DNA of 64,000 nucleotides. It comes from Sinonovacula constricta (taxonomy: Eukaryota > Mollusca > Bivalvia > Cardiida > Solecurtidae). The translations under genes were made by a program, and so were the position numbers. Below the pieces are notes generated by a model that saw nothing but the letters and a program-made list of their open reading frames with translations, was not told where the DNA came from and did not search any database. The first letter of the stretch is position 1, and each line of letters starts with the position of its first letter. Positions 54,801 to 58,534 of this stretch are shown in pieces. The stretch covers positions 47,058,278-47,122,277 of the forward strand of contig CM017567.1 in the NCBI GenBank assembly GCA_007844125.1, written 5' to 3'.

Positions 54801-56362
54801 ACAATATAACCTTTACGCAAAGTGGAAATCTGTCACAGATATGGAATTAAAACTCCTTAAAGCGAAATATTTGTTGTAATATTGAACATCAGTGTGAAAA
54901 CTTTACTGCTGCAGCCAGGACTCGAACCGCATGCTGGTTAAGCATGTTACCACCGCAGCACAGTGGTGATTCCCGGTAGCAGAGCTGATTTCTTTTCAAT
55001 GTTATAACACAAAAATGAGGAATATCAATAAAATAATTAAATATTATAATGACGTTCATCAGATACATGATCTAATATGGGGGCACCTGAGCAAGCAACG
55101 TCATAAGAAAAAATAAGCATACGTAGGAAATAGTTATTTGATTATAAATAGATTGCCACCATGTTAATTGCTTTATTTTTACAATATTTAAACTGTTAAT
55201 GTTGTTAAGCTACTATAGCAGTATTTCCTTTGTGGTATATTTATAAGGGGATGTTAATCTAACTAGTTAGGTTACAATGAGATACCTCCCTTGTGGGTTG
55301 GTAGTTGGTATATAATTCATGTAGAAAAAAATATTATTTTTTCCACTTTTCTTAATTACTGAAAACCTTCCAGGTCGTCACATACACAATGAAACATTCT
55401 TGTTAAATACGATAATAGTGAGTTAGATGCTTAAGCATTATGATTAAAATAATTTAATGAATAATACACTAAAAATAGTTCTTCATAAAGTACATGGATA
55501 TAACTACCAACAAGGGAGAAAACTGATACATTACTTTCGTTTCGAAATAGAGAACTTTAAATTTATTTTACAGAAGATGACAACATTTCGTGTGTGGACT
55601 TACACCGGCCCTCGGACAATCCCTATATGGATCTTCCTAGCCAGTGGTGGAGCGGGGGTCTTGTTGCTTCTCATACTGATATTTATCCTCTATAAGGTAA
55701 TGGAGCACCTGGTTCAATCCCCGGATCGCGGTTTACTAAAGTCATAAAGCAGATTATAGAGGGCTCAAGTTCCAAAGGCACCGAATTCGATCGCGGCATA
55801 TAGGTAGTAAAAATGAAATCAGAATAGCTGCCATTGTAACGCTAAGCAACAAAATAGTGTATTTCAGAACTGGTCGACCCGGCCTTAGATAAATGTGAAT
55901 GTGACTGTTCGTGTTTTTTCTATAAATTCACCTTATGCTATTTCATAAAGGATGTACAACATCTGTTACTGTAAGCATCTCTAGACTAGCAGTGAGTCGT
56001 TTGATTTTATAATCTCGGACCAACTATAAAACTACACGCTGTTTGTCACTGGGCAGGACTATTTTCTGTGCTCAACGTATTTACTGCCGGGGCGCTGGTT
56101 CTACACAGGAAGTTTGCAGTCACATAAGATTTATCACCCCTTATCTATGGAATGGGATACCTACCAAATGTATTATTTAACAATATTGTTACCTTTTAAA
56201 TTTCAGTTTGGCTTTTTTCGAAGAAAGAAGCACAGCGAGTTTTTGAAATTGAAGGAACAAAGCCTCTATGCTCCCAAACCCAAACAACAGGCTTCAACTC
56301 CCTTGGACAATCTCGTTGAAACTCGCCAGGTCACGTCTGATTCTGCGGGAGCTGATGACTAA
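5721..56362 (+). CDS. ITGA4/9-like: integrin alpha chain, alpha-4/alpha-9-like, 27 coding exons
   Basis: The spliced reading is 3,402 nt, about 1,133 residues, typical for an integrin alpha subunit, which pairs with a beta chain as a cell-surface adhesion receptor. The order is: signal peptide (about 1-36); FG-GAP beta-propeller (about 37-585) with calcium loops at 376-384, 446-454 and 514-522; an LRSRPLVEV-type junction into the thigh; thigh and calf domains (about 590-1050); transmembrane helix 1057-1081; and GFFRR at 1084-1088 as the membrane-proximal clasp. No I domain interrupts the propeller. The FSQRI-x-G and QAG-x-S motifs, and a calf segment with YVG and VTIDITN, made me favour alpha-4/alpha-9 over RGD or laminin types; this is an inference. 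There is no clear furin site. Intron 1 is about 11.3 kb and intron 11 about 10.2 kb, both swollen by mobile elements. The exon 23/24 junction is unresolved. Confidence 0.9.
5997..6420 (+). repeat. pyrimidine-rich low-complexity tract
   Basis: Irregular CTCTCT/TTTCTC sequence directly downstream of exon 1. Long open frames here are composition artefacts rich in S, F and L. Confidence 0.85.
6989..11673. mobile_element. 4.7-kb non-coding element with long terminal inverted repeats
   Basis: Both ends carry GTCCGGCAGCTAGGTAT as inverted repeats, flanked by TA on each side (6987-6988 and 11674-11675). The similarity continues inward. CATGGGTACCAACATGTTCG and GTTAGGGTGTCTAGAAACAG near 7,050-7,090 match, inverted, the stretch at 11,563-11,610. 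Within both arms an AATTATGCAAATTAG module followed by GAATATTCAT recurs: about 7,440, 7,640 and 7,990 on the left, and inverted near 10,660 and 11,020 on the right. I see no transposase, so it is probably a non-autonomous, MITE-like or fold-back element that moved with an outside enzyme. Confidence 0.72.
12030..12125 (+). repeat. dispersed repeat, diverged copy 2
   Basis: It carries AAAATGGCCTTGAGAG, CACCCCAAGATAACACC and TTGCTGTGAGATCGCAGCTG in the same order as the minus-strand copy at 49,430-49,590. Confidence 0.55.
12400..13580 (+). repeat. minisatellite, about 36-37-bp unit
   Basis: The unit is approximately GATGCTGCTGATGAC, ATTGTCATTGCC, then TTACCCTTCT. Exact copies start at 12,549 and 12,586; divergence grows to the right, where units have CTGGTGCGGTTGATG. 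It is intronic, and the open frames in it are repeat artefacts. Confidence 0.85.
13600..15195. other. intron 1 stretch with internal duplication, no gene seen
   Basis: The sequence at 14,165-14,260 (CGAACGACTAATGAATCAGA) has a diverged relative at 14,780-14,870 (CAAGCGACTAAAGAATCAAG). CATTAAGATTTCCTTCTTCC near 14,715 is likewise echoed near 14,910. This is an old tandem duplication of about 0.6 kb or two copies of one repeat. No coding evidence. Confidence 0.4.
15199..15261 (+). repeat. GT dinucleotide microsatellite
   Basis: An almost pure (GT)n run with one GTAT interruption. The threonine/histidine-rich minus-strand frames over it are artefacts. Confidence 0.97.
15490..15590 (+). repeat. 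SINE-tail-like repeat, copy 1
   Basis: It contains CCTACCCAGACATTTGTCTG. The same hairpin-forming motif (CCAGACA, two-base loop, TGTCTGG) occurs at about 21,908, 32,274 and 48,444, usually followed by short sequences with CATAAT. This copy is truncated or diverged. Confidence 0.5.
16566..16869 (+). mobile_element. tRNA-derived SINE with 10-bp target-site duplication
   Basis: The body at 16,576-16,859 starts with a tRNA-like head: an A box in TAGCACAGGTGGTAGAGCG and a B box in GGTTCGAACCCC, as needed for RNA polymerase III. It is followed by about 200 bp of unrelated tail ending in repeated CCCATCC. The 10-bp GCATAAGACA occurs immediately before (16,566-16,575) and after (16,860-16,869), a clean duplication expected from LINE-driven insertion. 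I cannot name the family. Confidence 0.85.
16870..17297 (+). other. end of intron 1, partial duplication of the 16.33-kb region
   Basis: TGTACGCGATTCATTTAATA near 17,145 matches GTGCACGCGATTCATTTTAT near 16,365, with similar flanks on both sides. This is a diverged local duplication spanning the SINE. No gene is seen here before exon 2. Confidence 0.4.
17298..17455 (+). CDS. ITGA4/9-like: integrin alpha exon 2
   Basis: The acceptor TTTCAG precedes ACTTCTGG, giving TLLVGAPNA, the hallmark of the first propeller blade, followed by a cysteine-containing loop. The donor GTAAGT follows 17455. Phase 2 in, phase 1 out. Confidence 0.9.
17456..20500 (+). other. intron 2, left part, no gene identified
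   Basis: AT-rich sequence without a convincing exon on either strand. Short minus-strand frames near 19,480-19,600 and 19,740-19,815 have acceptor-like edges but no recognisable family, so they are not called. Confidence 0.45.
20530..20639 (-). CDS. possible terminal exon C of the PRDM9-like locus
   Basis: 110 nt reading TELDDILKMYEGLEL, then PICVSESHTGASVVW and a TAA stop. The entry phase fits the SDDEEWTP frame of exon B. The peptide looks coding (acidic/hydrophobic pattern) but I do not recognise it, and the acceptor (ATAAAAAG) is weak. Confidence 0.35.
20915..21063 (-). pseudogene. PRDM9-like exon B, with apparent one-base frame shift
   Basis: A good acceptor (TCTCCCTGTTCCGAAATCAG) opens it and the donor GTAATT closes it. 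The first third reads MNGHMFKVRKAK in the frame set by exon A. The acidic segment SNSDDEEWTP and the basic segment KKRKK lie in another frame. A weaker acceptor before 21,028 would restore frame by dropping the first 35 nt. Confidence 0.5.
21486..21594 (-). CDS. PRDM9-like exon A, KRAB-related box
   Basis: 109 nt: 36 codons plus one base. The exon is bounded by an AG acceptor (TTTAAAG) and the donor GTATAT. Conserved features are YF, KKE, EMG, RRY-x-N and a final G. It enters in phase 0 and leaves in phase 1, as the homologous boundary would need. Confidence 0.62.
21658..21682. repeat. TA dinucleotide run
   Basis: A short (TA)n microsatellite in intron 2. Confidence 0.9.
21885..21985 (+). 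repeat. SINE-tail-like repeat, copy 2
   Basis: TCTACCCAGACATTTGTCTG at 21,904-21,923, followed by GGATCATAATT and ATAATGATCATAATTGG, as in the copy at 32.2 kb. Confidence 0.55.
22000..23288 (+). other. intron 2, right part, no gene identified
   Basis: AT-rich. A segment near 22,060-22,140 resembles the left end of the terminal-repeat element at 24.9 and 35.2 kb (TATTCGACATTTTGGAC). No exon is supported on either strand. Confidence 0.4.
23289..23413 (+). CDS. ITGA4/9-like: integrin alpha exon 3
   Basis: The acceptor TTTGCAG and donor GTAGGT bound 125 nt. The exon reads NMRMGMTLSV, the start of the second blade, and ends LVT before VCAPLW of exon 4. Phase 1 in, phase 0 out. A GTACAA inside the exon at about 23,383 was rejected because it breaks the frame. 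Confidence 0.87.
23456..23625 (+). repeat. CT-rich low-complexity tract
   Basis: CTCTCTCTCT and TTTCTC blocks just inside intron 3; the frames over it are artefacts. Confidence 0.9.
24013..24149 (+). CDS. ITGA4/9-like: integrin alpha exon 4
   Basis: It reads VCAPLWKN and later YGMCLRMRDDL, the cysteine-bearing loop of blade 2, where the alpha-4 and alpha-9 chains have a similar CY-x-V-x-x-DL pattern. Donor GTAAAC. Phase 0 in, phase 2 out. Confidence 0.9.
24905..25598. mobile_element. MITE-like element with terminal inverted repeats, copy 1
   Basis: The left end GGTGGTATCCGACAGTTTG (24,911-24,929) is mirrored by CAAACTGTTCGATACCAACC at the right end (25,568-25,587). Interior motifs (GACCTAGATCTGTGT, GCCACGCTGCAAAGA, TACTAAATATTGAGGTCA) recur diverged at 35.2-35.7 kb. 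No coding capacity. Confidence 0.65.
25600..26690 (+). other. intron 4 middle, no gene identified
   Basis: AT-rich sequence; short minus-strand frames near 25.7-26.3 kb show no family features or paired splice sites. Confidence 0.4.
26698..27525 (+). repeat. direct tandem duplication, unit about 0.4 kb
   Basis: Copy 1 (about 26,698-27,087) and copy 2 (about 27,088-27,525) share CAAAGATTAGC, CCAAACGATACAATA, CATTTTGTGCACC, GTGATTGATGCATA, GATTTAGGAGAGCTAGG and TTATGCTAGACTGTTGTTA in the same order. Copy 2 has gained a long TA run. Confidence 0.85.
27343..27394. repeat. TA microsatellite inside the second duplicate
   Basis: About 26 TA units. The corresponding place in copy 1 has only TGTATATATTGG, so the expansion came after duplication. 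Confidence 0.92.
27530..28813 (+). other. intron 4 right part, no gene identified
   Basis: AT-rich, with no supported exon or obvious repeat apart from short A/T runs. Confidence 0.4.
28814..28916 (+). CDS. ITGA4/9-like: integrin alpha exon 5
   Basis: It reads CWPFWPTH then FIYAQAGMSATYAN. The QAG-x-S motif is shared with the alpha-4/alpha-9 type. An I domain, when present, sits near here in other alpha chains; none is inserted. Phase 2 in, phase 0 out, donor GTAAGT. Confidence 0.9.
29090..29740 (+). repeat. minisatellite, about 16-bp unit
   Basis: Units such as AGGTGTTGTTCTAGAT and AGATGTTGCTCTAGAG repeat for 650 bp, well ordered at the right end and more diverged to the left. Confidence 0.85.
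30023..30071 (+). CDS. ITGA4/9-like: integrin alpha exon 6
   Basis: A short 49-nt exon reading ESDIVGGPGARAWSG, equivalent to the GAPG-x-x-x-W-x-G strand of blade 3. Acceptor ATACAG, donor GTAAAT; phase 0 in, phase 1 out. Confidence 0.88.
30374..30451 (+). CDS. ITGA4/9-like: integrin alpha exon 7
   Basis: 78 nt reading SVSFPAQ and ending SEYAG, the loop into the GY-x-x-x strand of blade 4. Acceptor TTTCAG, donor GTAAAG; phase 1 in and out. Confidence 0.87.
30975..31085 (-). repeat. dispersed repeat end, minus-strand copy
   Basis: GTCGCATGGTCAGGTTTGAC at 31,059-31,078 and CAGCAGGTGGTCGCC nearby are the reverse complement of the element end at 46,757-46,810. Confidence 0.6.
31503..31600 (+). 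CDS. ITGA4/9-like: integrin alpha exon 8
   Basis: It reads GYALTSGRFDNLGTNVAVG, blade 4, where the usual acidic calcium loop is degenerate, then GSYFGE. Acceptor TCTCTAG, donor GTATGT; phase 1 in, phase 0 out. Confidence 0.88.
32051..32113. repeat. ATT trinucleotide microsatellite
   Basis: A run of TTATTATTA units with two AA interruptions; the isoleucine-rich minus-strand frame over it is an artefact. Confidence 0.95.
32180..32350 (+). mobile_element. tRNA-derived SINE, second family, copy 3
   Basis: The B box is TGGGTTCGAGTCCCGG (32,195-32,210). It is followed by CTAGACACTTGTCTGGGG and CCAATATGATCATAATTGCG, the tail seen in the copies at 15.5, 21.9 and 48.4 kb. The head is truncated, as no clear A box remains. 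It differs from the SINE at 16.6 kb in its tail. Confidence 0.6.
32508..32567 (+). CDS. ITGA4/9-like: integrin alpha exon 9
   Basis: A 60-nt exon reading VILLQNTNKISDIHYGFKHL, the last strand of blade 4. Acceptor TTTTAG, donor GTACGT, phase 0 at both ends. Confidence 0.85.
32868..32995 (+). repeat. GACA-rich tetranucleotide tract
   Basis: Imperfect AGACAGAC and AGATAGAC units ahead of exon 10. Confidence 0.8.
33040..33228 (+). CDS. ITGA4/9-like: integrin alpha exon 10 (first calcium loop)
   Basis: It reads FGASLAAVDLDGDGFDELLV, a textbook FG-GAP repeat with the D-x-D-x-D-G-x-x-D type loop, then GAPL and DEGRVFIYT. I end it at 33,228 (CAG before GTCAGC) because this keeps exon 11 in frame. 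The stronger-looking GTAAGC at 33,221 would lead to a stop. Confidence 0.88.
33229..33570. repeat. triplet-rich tracts (CAG, CAT/ATC, ACA)
   Basis: AGCAGCAGCAGC, ATCATCATCATC and AACAACAACAAC blocks start immediately after the exon 10 donor and fill most of intron 10. Confidence 0.9.
33608..33737 (+). CDS. ITGA4/9-like: integrin alpha exon 11 (second calcium loop)
   Basis: It reads ARFGTTIASVGDLDLDELQ, joined to DVAIGAPYE of exon 12. The loop keeps D at positions 1, 3, 5 and 9 but has E, L, Q where G, Y/F, N is usual. Acceptor TTTTCAG, donor GTGAGG; phase 0 in, phase 1 out. Confidence 0.9.
33738..35215 (+). other. intron 11, left part, no gene identified
   Basis: AT-rich sequence; short open frames at 34.3-34.8 kb look non-coding. 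Confidence 0.4.
35218..35716. mobile_element. MITE-like element, copy 2
   Basis: The left end GTTATCCAACATTTTGGACC and right end CAAACTGTCGGACCACCTTT match the inverted ends of the copy at 24.9 kb. Shared interior motifs include GCCCTAGATCTGTGTGAACA, GAGCCACGCTGCAGACAGC and TGTACTGTCTAACAATTAAG. Confidence 0.65.
35720..37357 (+). other. intron 11 before the transposon, no gene identified
   Basis: AT-rich, no supported exon on either strand and no clear repeat. Confidence 0.4.
37358..37375 (+). repeat. left terminal inverted repeat of the transposon
   Basis: CAGGAAAAAAGTCCTCAA, an 18-of-18 match to the reverse complement of 43,632-43,649. Confidence 0.88.
37898..42165 (-). CDS. transposon gene exon 3 (most of the protein)
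   Basis: Begins after TTTTTCTAG with GDSLAVSVGQVVHQDC and runs 1,422 codons to TAA. A poly-asparagine run near 41,025-41,040 is an in-frame GTT/ATT repeat. No lesion was found. Confidence 0.85.
37898..43469 (-). CDS. transposon protein: zinc modules, DDE-like core, XPG-like nuclease, CXC cluster
   Basis: Splicing 43,469-43,456, 42,603-42,500 and 42,165-37,898 gives 4,386 nt in one frame, 1,461 residues, starting ATG GAT TTT AAA. Residues 10-55 form a C-x2-C ... H-x2-C module; a second one begins about residue 95 (CIFCGTTAK ... YHQTC). D432 and D435 lie in FVADNVDHN and D589 in TFDQPLYWK, followed by RLGPFHTEMSFLG; I read these as the DDE-like core. About residues 1,180-1,215 hold HADADADTLI and IGEDTDLL, the acidic pattern of FEN1/XPG nucleases, then SGCDTTSRIYGIGKG. 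Residues 1,416-1,450 hold at least eight cysteines in CXC spacing. The nuclear DNA-handling role is inferred. The upstream exons were missed by a plain open-frame view because they are tiny. Confidence 0.78.
42500..42603 (-). CDS. transposon gene exon 2 (first zinc-binding module)
   Basis: 104 nt between a TTTTCAG acceptor and a GTATCA donor, reading SVCVICNENDERPTSKLG. Phases 2 in and 1 out match both neighbours. Confidence 0.75.
43456..43469 (-). CDS. transposon gene exon 1 (14-nt coding part)
   Basis: ATGGATTTTAAACG directly before a strong donor GTAAGA. It joins in phase 2 to exon 2 to give MDFKRDQSVCVICN. The alternative longer frame from 43,627 reaches the same donor in the wrong phase. 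Confidence 0.65.
43632..43649 (-). repeat. right terminal inverted repeat of the transposon
   Basis: Reverse complement of 37,358-37,375, no mismatch over 18 bp; the similarity stops abruptly on the outer side. Confidence 0.88.
43932..44054 (+). CDS. ITGA4/9-like: integrin alpha exon 12
   Basis: It reads DVAIGAPYEEGGVGAVYIYR and ends FSQRIAG, blade 6; FSQRI-x-G is also seen in alpha-4. It lies 282 bp beyond the transposon end, with an intact acceptor (TTTGTTCCAG), so the insertion need not block splicing. Phase 1 in and out. Confidence 0.92.
44060..44720 (+). repeat. irregular GATGTGGTG-type repeat tract
   Basis: GATGATGTGGTG, GTGATGTGGTG and GATGTCGTGATG units fill intron 12 from just after the donor. 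The proline/histidine-rich minus-strand frames are artefacts. Confidence 0.85.
44774..44854 (+). CDS. ITGA4/9-like: integrin alpha exon 13 (third calcium loop)
   Basis: It reads RAFGWSIFGDVDVDDNAYP and continues DLAIGAYAS in exon 14, giving the D-x-D-x-N-x-Y-x-D loop of blade 7. Acceptor CAACAG, donor GTATGA; phase 1 in and out. Confidence 0.92.
45013..45068 (+). repeat. perfect 28-bp direct duplication
   Basis: GTGTTTGCAATACATCGG with its ACCATTCAGA tail occurs at 45,013-45,040 and again at 45,041-45,068 without a mismatch. Confidence 0.95.
45314..45517 (+). CDS. ITGA4/9-like: integrin alpha exon 14 (end of propeller, start of thigh)
   Basis: It reads DLAIGAYASDTAVVLRSRPL, the classic propeller-thigh junction, then NCSENGSRICTVLHVELSY, the first thigh cysteine pair. 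The donor GTAAGG after 45,517 lies inside the first unit of a 50-bp tandem array. Phase 1 in and out. Confidence 0.92.
45501..45850 (+). repeat. 50-bp tandem repeat starting inside exon 14
   Basis: Unit starts at 45,501, 45,551, 45,601, 45,651 and 45,701 are exactly 50 bp apart; about two more decayed units follow. The first 17 nt of unit 1 are coding and include TGACGTCA, and the exon donor is at unit position 18. Unit 3 keeps a GTAAGG at the same place. Confidence 0.93.
45860..46348 (+). other. rest of intron 14, nothing recognised
   Basis: AT-rich, no exon or repeat identified. Confidence 0.4.
46349..46503 (+). CDS. ITGA4/9-like: integrin alpha exon 15
   Basis: It reads LQLDLRADKE, VFFRD and NITLHSG, a thigh-domain segment. 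Acceptor TTTTTGTAG, donor GTAAGA; phase 1 in, phase 0 out. Confidence 0.88.
46757..46870 (+). repeat. dispersed repeat end, plus-strand copy
   Basis: ACAGTCAAACCTGACCATGC followed by GAGACCACCTGCTGTA matches, inverted, the copy at 30,975-31,085. Confidence 0.6.
46870..47450 (+). other. rest of intron 15, possibly interior of the same dispersed element
   Basis: No exon is seen. I could not find the other end of the element that begins at 46,757. Confidence 0.35.
47451..47597 (+). CDS. ITGA4/9-like: integrin alpha exon 16
   Basis: It reads FYLGHPTPKDQWTKMQVEG, then KLDPILRDTVQNPFW, the segment before the calf cysteine; 49 codons, phase 0 at both ends, donor GTAAGT. Confidence 0.88.
47806..47952 (+). 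CDS. ITGA4/9-like: integrin alpha exon 17
   Basis: It reads FDNKCEEINLCESD, equivalent to the FDNNC-x-x-x-x-x-C motif at the thigh-calf border, then VLYVGNAQELV. Phase 0 at both ends, donor GTAAGA. Confidence 0.92.
48400..48530 (+). repeat. SINE-tail-like repeat, copy 4
   Basis: CCAGACATGTGTCTGGGG at 48,444-48,461 and GCCATAATGGCAATAATTAT after it. Same family as the copies at 15.5, 21.9 and 32.2 kb. Confidence 0.55.
48581..48669 (+). CDS. ITGA4/9-like: integrin alpha exon 18
   Basis: It reads VTIDITNKMNTSYGVNFTLN, a calf-1 strand. The donor is GTGCGT; phase 0 in, phase 2 out. Confidence 0.86.
49042..49104 (+). CDS. ITGA4/9-like: integrin alpha exon 19
   Basis: A small 63-nt exon reading FSYQGMIPGSIRPIDDESTM. 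Acceptor TTACACAG, donor GTAAGT, phase 2 at both ends, consistent with both neighbours. Confidence 0.84.
49430..49590 (-). repeat. dispersed repeat copy 3 with G-rich tract
   Basis: The reverse complement carries GATAACACCATGCTGTGAGA and ATGAAAATGGCC, as at 12,030-12,125. On the plus strand 49,505-49,557 has six runs of three to five G. Confidence 0.6.
49667..49856 (+). CDS. ITGA4/9-like: integrin alpha exon 20
   Basis: It reads GRVCQNTAND and SVHCLGVL, a cysteine pair in calf-1, and continues to LMDLNSMKNRIN. Acceptor TTTGCAG, donor GTAAAT; phase 2 in, phase 0 out. Confidence 0.87.
49857..50674 (+). other. intron 20, no gene identified
   Basis: AT-rich, without a supported exon or clear repeat. 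Confidence 0.4.
50675..50781 (+). CDS. ITGA4/9-like: integrin alpha exon 21
   Basis: It reads ITVGALQTN then FSISIPVQLQSNFTIQE, the end of calf-1. Acceptor ATTACAG, donor GTAAGT; phase 0 in, phase 2 out. Confidence 0.87.
51264..51426 (+). CDS. ITGA4/9-like: integrin alpha exon 22
   Basis: It reads VVHHLHHRFYITNMGPSFSL, matching the conserved H-x-Y-x-x-x-N-x-GPS motif of calf-2, then VKILVPVSKG. Acceptor TTTTTAG, donor GTAGGT; phase 2 in, phase 0 out. Confidence 0.9.
51461..51527. repeat. TTA/CTT trinucleotide tract
   Basis: ATTATTATTATT followed by TTCTTCTTCTTC just inside intron 22. Confidence 0.92.
51720..51860. repeat. back-to-back (AAT)n and (ATT)n tracts
   Basis: About 60 bp of TAATAATAA, a mixed centre, then about 60 bp of TTATTATTA. 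This is an inverted repeat able to form a hairpin. Confidence 0.92.
51860..52606 (+). other. rest of intron 22, no exon called
   Basis: An open stretch at 52,440-52,600 has acceptor-like AGs but its frames do not read as integrin. It is left uncalled. Confidence 0.4.
52607..52678 (+). CDS. ITGA4/9-like: integrin alpha exon 23, 3' border uncertain
   Basis: It reads MSSSCSMAVDFKYENDG then DAEDL, in calf-2. The frame stays open to 52,712, where a good-looking donor (GTATGA) leaves phase 1. That puts exon 24 into a frame with TGA after five codons. Using GTTAAG at 52,679 leaves phase 0 and keeps the protein going but drops 11 residues. A missed micro-exon or an indel is also possible. Confidence 0.6.
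52911..52980 (+). repeat. possible decayed tRNA-derived SINE fragment
   Basis: CAGCGGTGCAGTTAGCACAG resembles a tRNA-like A-box region, followed by AGAGATTCCTG where a B box would decay. Weak evidence. Confidence 0.25.
53000..53910 (+). other. intron 23, no exon called
   Basis: A TTTCAG at 53,754-53,759 and a GTAAAA near 53,802 could bound a short exon of the right phase (ends 1 and 0). The peptide, DFVYISTFLF then CTEC, has no integrin character. Confidence 0.35.
53911..54030 (+). CDS. ITGA4/9-like: integrin alpha exon 24
   Basis: It reads NCSTHECDVIICKLPSL, the conserved NC-x-x-x-x-C-x-x-I-x-C motif near the membrane. An upstream in-frame TGA forces the start at 53,911, so it must be entered in phase 0. 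Donor GTTGGT, phase 0 out. Confidence 0.85.
54656..54757 (+). CDS. ITGA4/9-like: integrin alpha exon 25
   Basis: It reads FSWTVRFVSTAVILDPSFLH, the last extracellular strands. 34 codons, phase 0 at both ends, donor GTACAT. Confidence 0.84.
54911..54985 (-). repeat. tRNA-like fragment, probably SINE-derived
   Basis: On the minus strand GTGGTAACATGC is followed by a B box GCGGTTCGAGTCCTGG. It could fold partly like a tRNA, but a full cloverleaf is not evident. Confidence 0.4.
54990..55573 (+). other. intron 25, no gene identified
   Basis: AT-rich sequence without exon or clear repeat beyond the tRNA-like fragment. Confidence 0.4.
55574..55696 (+). CDS. ITGA4/9-like: integrin alpha exon 26 (transmembrane helix)
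   Basis: After PRTIP come about 25 hydrophobic residues (IWIFLASGGAGVLLLLILIF) ending ILYK. This is the single transmembrane helix. Phase 0 at both ends, donor GTAATG. Confidence 0.93.
56207..56362 (+). CDS. ITGA4/9-like: integrin alpha exon 27 (cytoplasmic tail and stop)
   Basis: It begins FGFFRRKK, which with the preceding K gives the K-x-GFF-R-R clasp, and ends SAGADD before TAA at 56,360-56,362. The tail has 51 residues, longer than in many alpha chains, and is rich in K, Q and P. Confidence 0.94.
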   Translation, partial: FGFFRRKKHSEFLKLKEQSLYAPKPKQQASTPLDNLVETRQVTSDSAGADD

Positions 56363-56474
56363 TCAGAAGAATCCATATTACGTCATAAATCACGTGGTTC
56401 CATGGCAACACTACAGTGACGGTTCTGTCGATTATTATTATTAATTTTGTTATGACAAATCTGCTTTAGATGGC

Positions 56475-56480
56475 AATAAA
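56475..56480 (+). promoter_or_regulatory. candidate polyadenylation signal of the integrin gene
   Basis: AATAAA in TGGCAATAAAGT, 113 bp after the stop codon. If used, the 3' UTR is short and ends before the tandem repeat. Confidence 0.5.
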
Positions 56481-56504
56481 GTAAAAATTACTCGAGTAAC
56501 TGTT

Positions 56505-56915
56505 CGCCACAGAACTCTGCTACTCGAGATGTATTTTAGAAATGCTTAAAATGCTACTTGAGTTGTATTTTAGAAATGCTAAACAATGCTACTCGAGTTG
56601 TATTTTAGAAATGTTAAACAATGCTACTCGAGTTGTATTTTAGAAATGATGAACGATGCTTCTCGAGTTGTATTTTAGAAATGCTGAACAATGCAACTCG
56701 AGTTGTATTTTAGAAATGTTGAATAATGCTACATTATTTATCTTTTTTCAAAATGCTGAATGAAGCTACCTGAGTTGTATTTTAGGAATGCTGAACGAAG
56801 ATACTCGAATTGTATTTTAGAAATTGAGTTATCGGAATGAAATCAAAGAAGGCAACGAAAATATTAATGCTGGAATTATAGTTACACTATGTTACTCGAG
56901 TTATTACTTAGAAAT
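56505..56915 (+). repeat. 35-bp tandem repeat downstream of the integrin gene
   Basis: Units of the form ACTCGAGTTGTATTTTAGAA, then ATGCTGAACAATGCT. About ten copies, the outer ones diverged. Each unit has a CTCGAG hexamer. Confidence 0.9.
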
Positions 56916-56919
56916 TAAG

Positions 56920-58530
56920 TTTCATTAATTAAAATTAAGAAAAAATCAATCAAGATATGAAACAGCTATGCAAGAAGTACTGTATATATATGTATTATGT
57001 AATGTACTTATTCTGCGTTGCATATATGTACTCATTCTATGAAGTATATCAATACTATTGTAAGAATATCTTTATGTGCATAGTTTTGCTAATTTGATTA
57101 AAAGAACAAGTCAAAAGAACGTCAAAAAATCGTCGAGACAGTGCCAATAACGATTTTTAATGACAACGTTTTTCTTCATTCGTTTGTATAAAATATTTAA
57201 CATAAAATCGAGAGTGTTCGAGCTTTACGCTGCTGTGGTGGAAGGTATCAGTTTGAGAACGGATGCGAAAAATAACCGCAGAATGGCTGGGTAATGATAT
57301 TCACACCTTTTGGATATTGTACTTATTAAACAACACAGCCAGTGAAATAAATGGTTAAAATGGTCTAATAAAACTATGCATGTAGAGTGTTCTTTTATCA
57401 AAGAGCTTTTTTGCATCATATCTGCCAAGTAAAGAGTCTGACTATCATAAAAAACCAAAACATTAAAGCGACTTTTTTCAAAGTTTTGAATATGTTCATC
57501 ACAATTAGAACCACCCGTTTTTTAATTATTGCCAATCATTACATTCAAAATAATTAGTGTTTTTGCATGAAATATTTTAGCGCATGAGCATTTCGGTGAT
57601 ATATGACGTAGTTCGGCTTAAAACGGCTCAAAAATTGGAAAGCGTCGCGCCGTATTTCGCCGTATTTGATTTTTCGCAACATCAATACAAGAAAATATGT
57701 TGACGGAAAGAATGTTCGCATAAAATAGTGTGGTCTGAGGTAGTGTTTTTCCTCTTCTCATAATTAATTGCGTCTCAACAGAGGTTTGCTTTATAGAAAA
57801 TAAAACGCCAATGGGGAACGTTAGTGAAATGTAAAGTGTGTCCTTTGTTAGATAATATCCGAGCTAATGTAAATAGTAAGTAGGTTCTTTTAGTTGGCAT
57901 TCTTGGATTTTATCGCTTGTTCTTTTACAGATGGTGCCATTGCAAACAATGACGTTTCTAATTTAAATTGCATAAATATAATCTTTTAATCCAATGATAT
58001 TTTTAGAGATTATGTTTTTTAAACCAGGAAATTGGTTTGTTTGTTGATAATGGTTAACCTTGGTATCACAAGAAAGGCATAAATCTCAACGTACACTCCA
58101 AAGAGCACAAGCATAAAAACCGAGCAATCCAAATGAAAGGAACTACACTTGCATTTAGGGATTATTCAGGGCAGGGGAGACTATGCATTAATGTCTTTCA
58201 TTTGACCAACTGTCACCAAGTCTATGTAAACAATATATTTAACGATATAGATTACTATATGACAACACGGAGCTTCTTTAGGATAAGGGACTAAAGGCTT
58301 CTTATTGATTTAATGGCAGTCATAACATTACTGGCAATATAGGGGATTAGGTTTAGATAAAACCGATTGCTGGCGAAGCCATCAAACAAAGGTTTCACAC
58401 TTTCTTTACTCATTTGAAAAAGTGCAACCCGGAAGGGTTGTATTAATAGGTTGGTGGACTAGATGATAAAATGTATGTGGTACGAACAAACAACTCCTTA
58501 TAGAAGAACTGTCAGAGGTGTCTGCTTAGT
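56920..58530. other. intergenic DNA, no gene identified
   Basis: AT-rich; no open frame with coding character on either strand. Confidence 0.4.
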
Positions 58531-58534
58531 GTTA

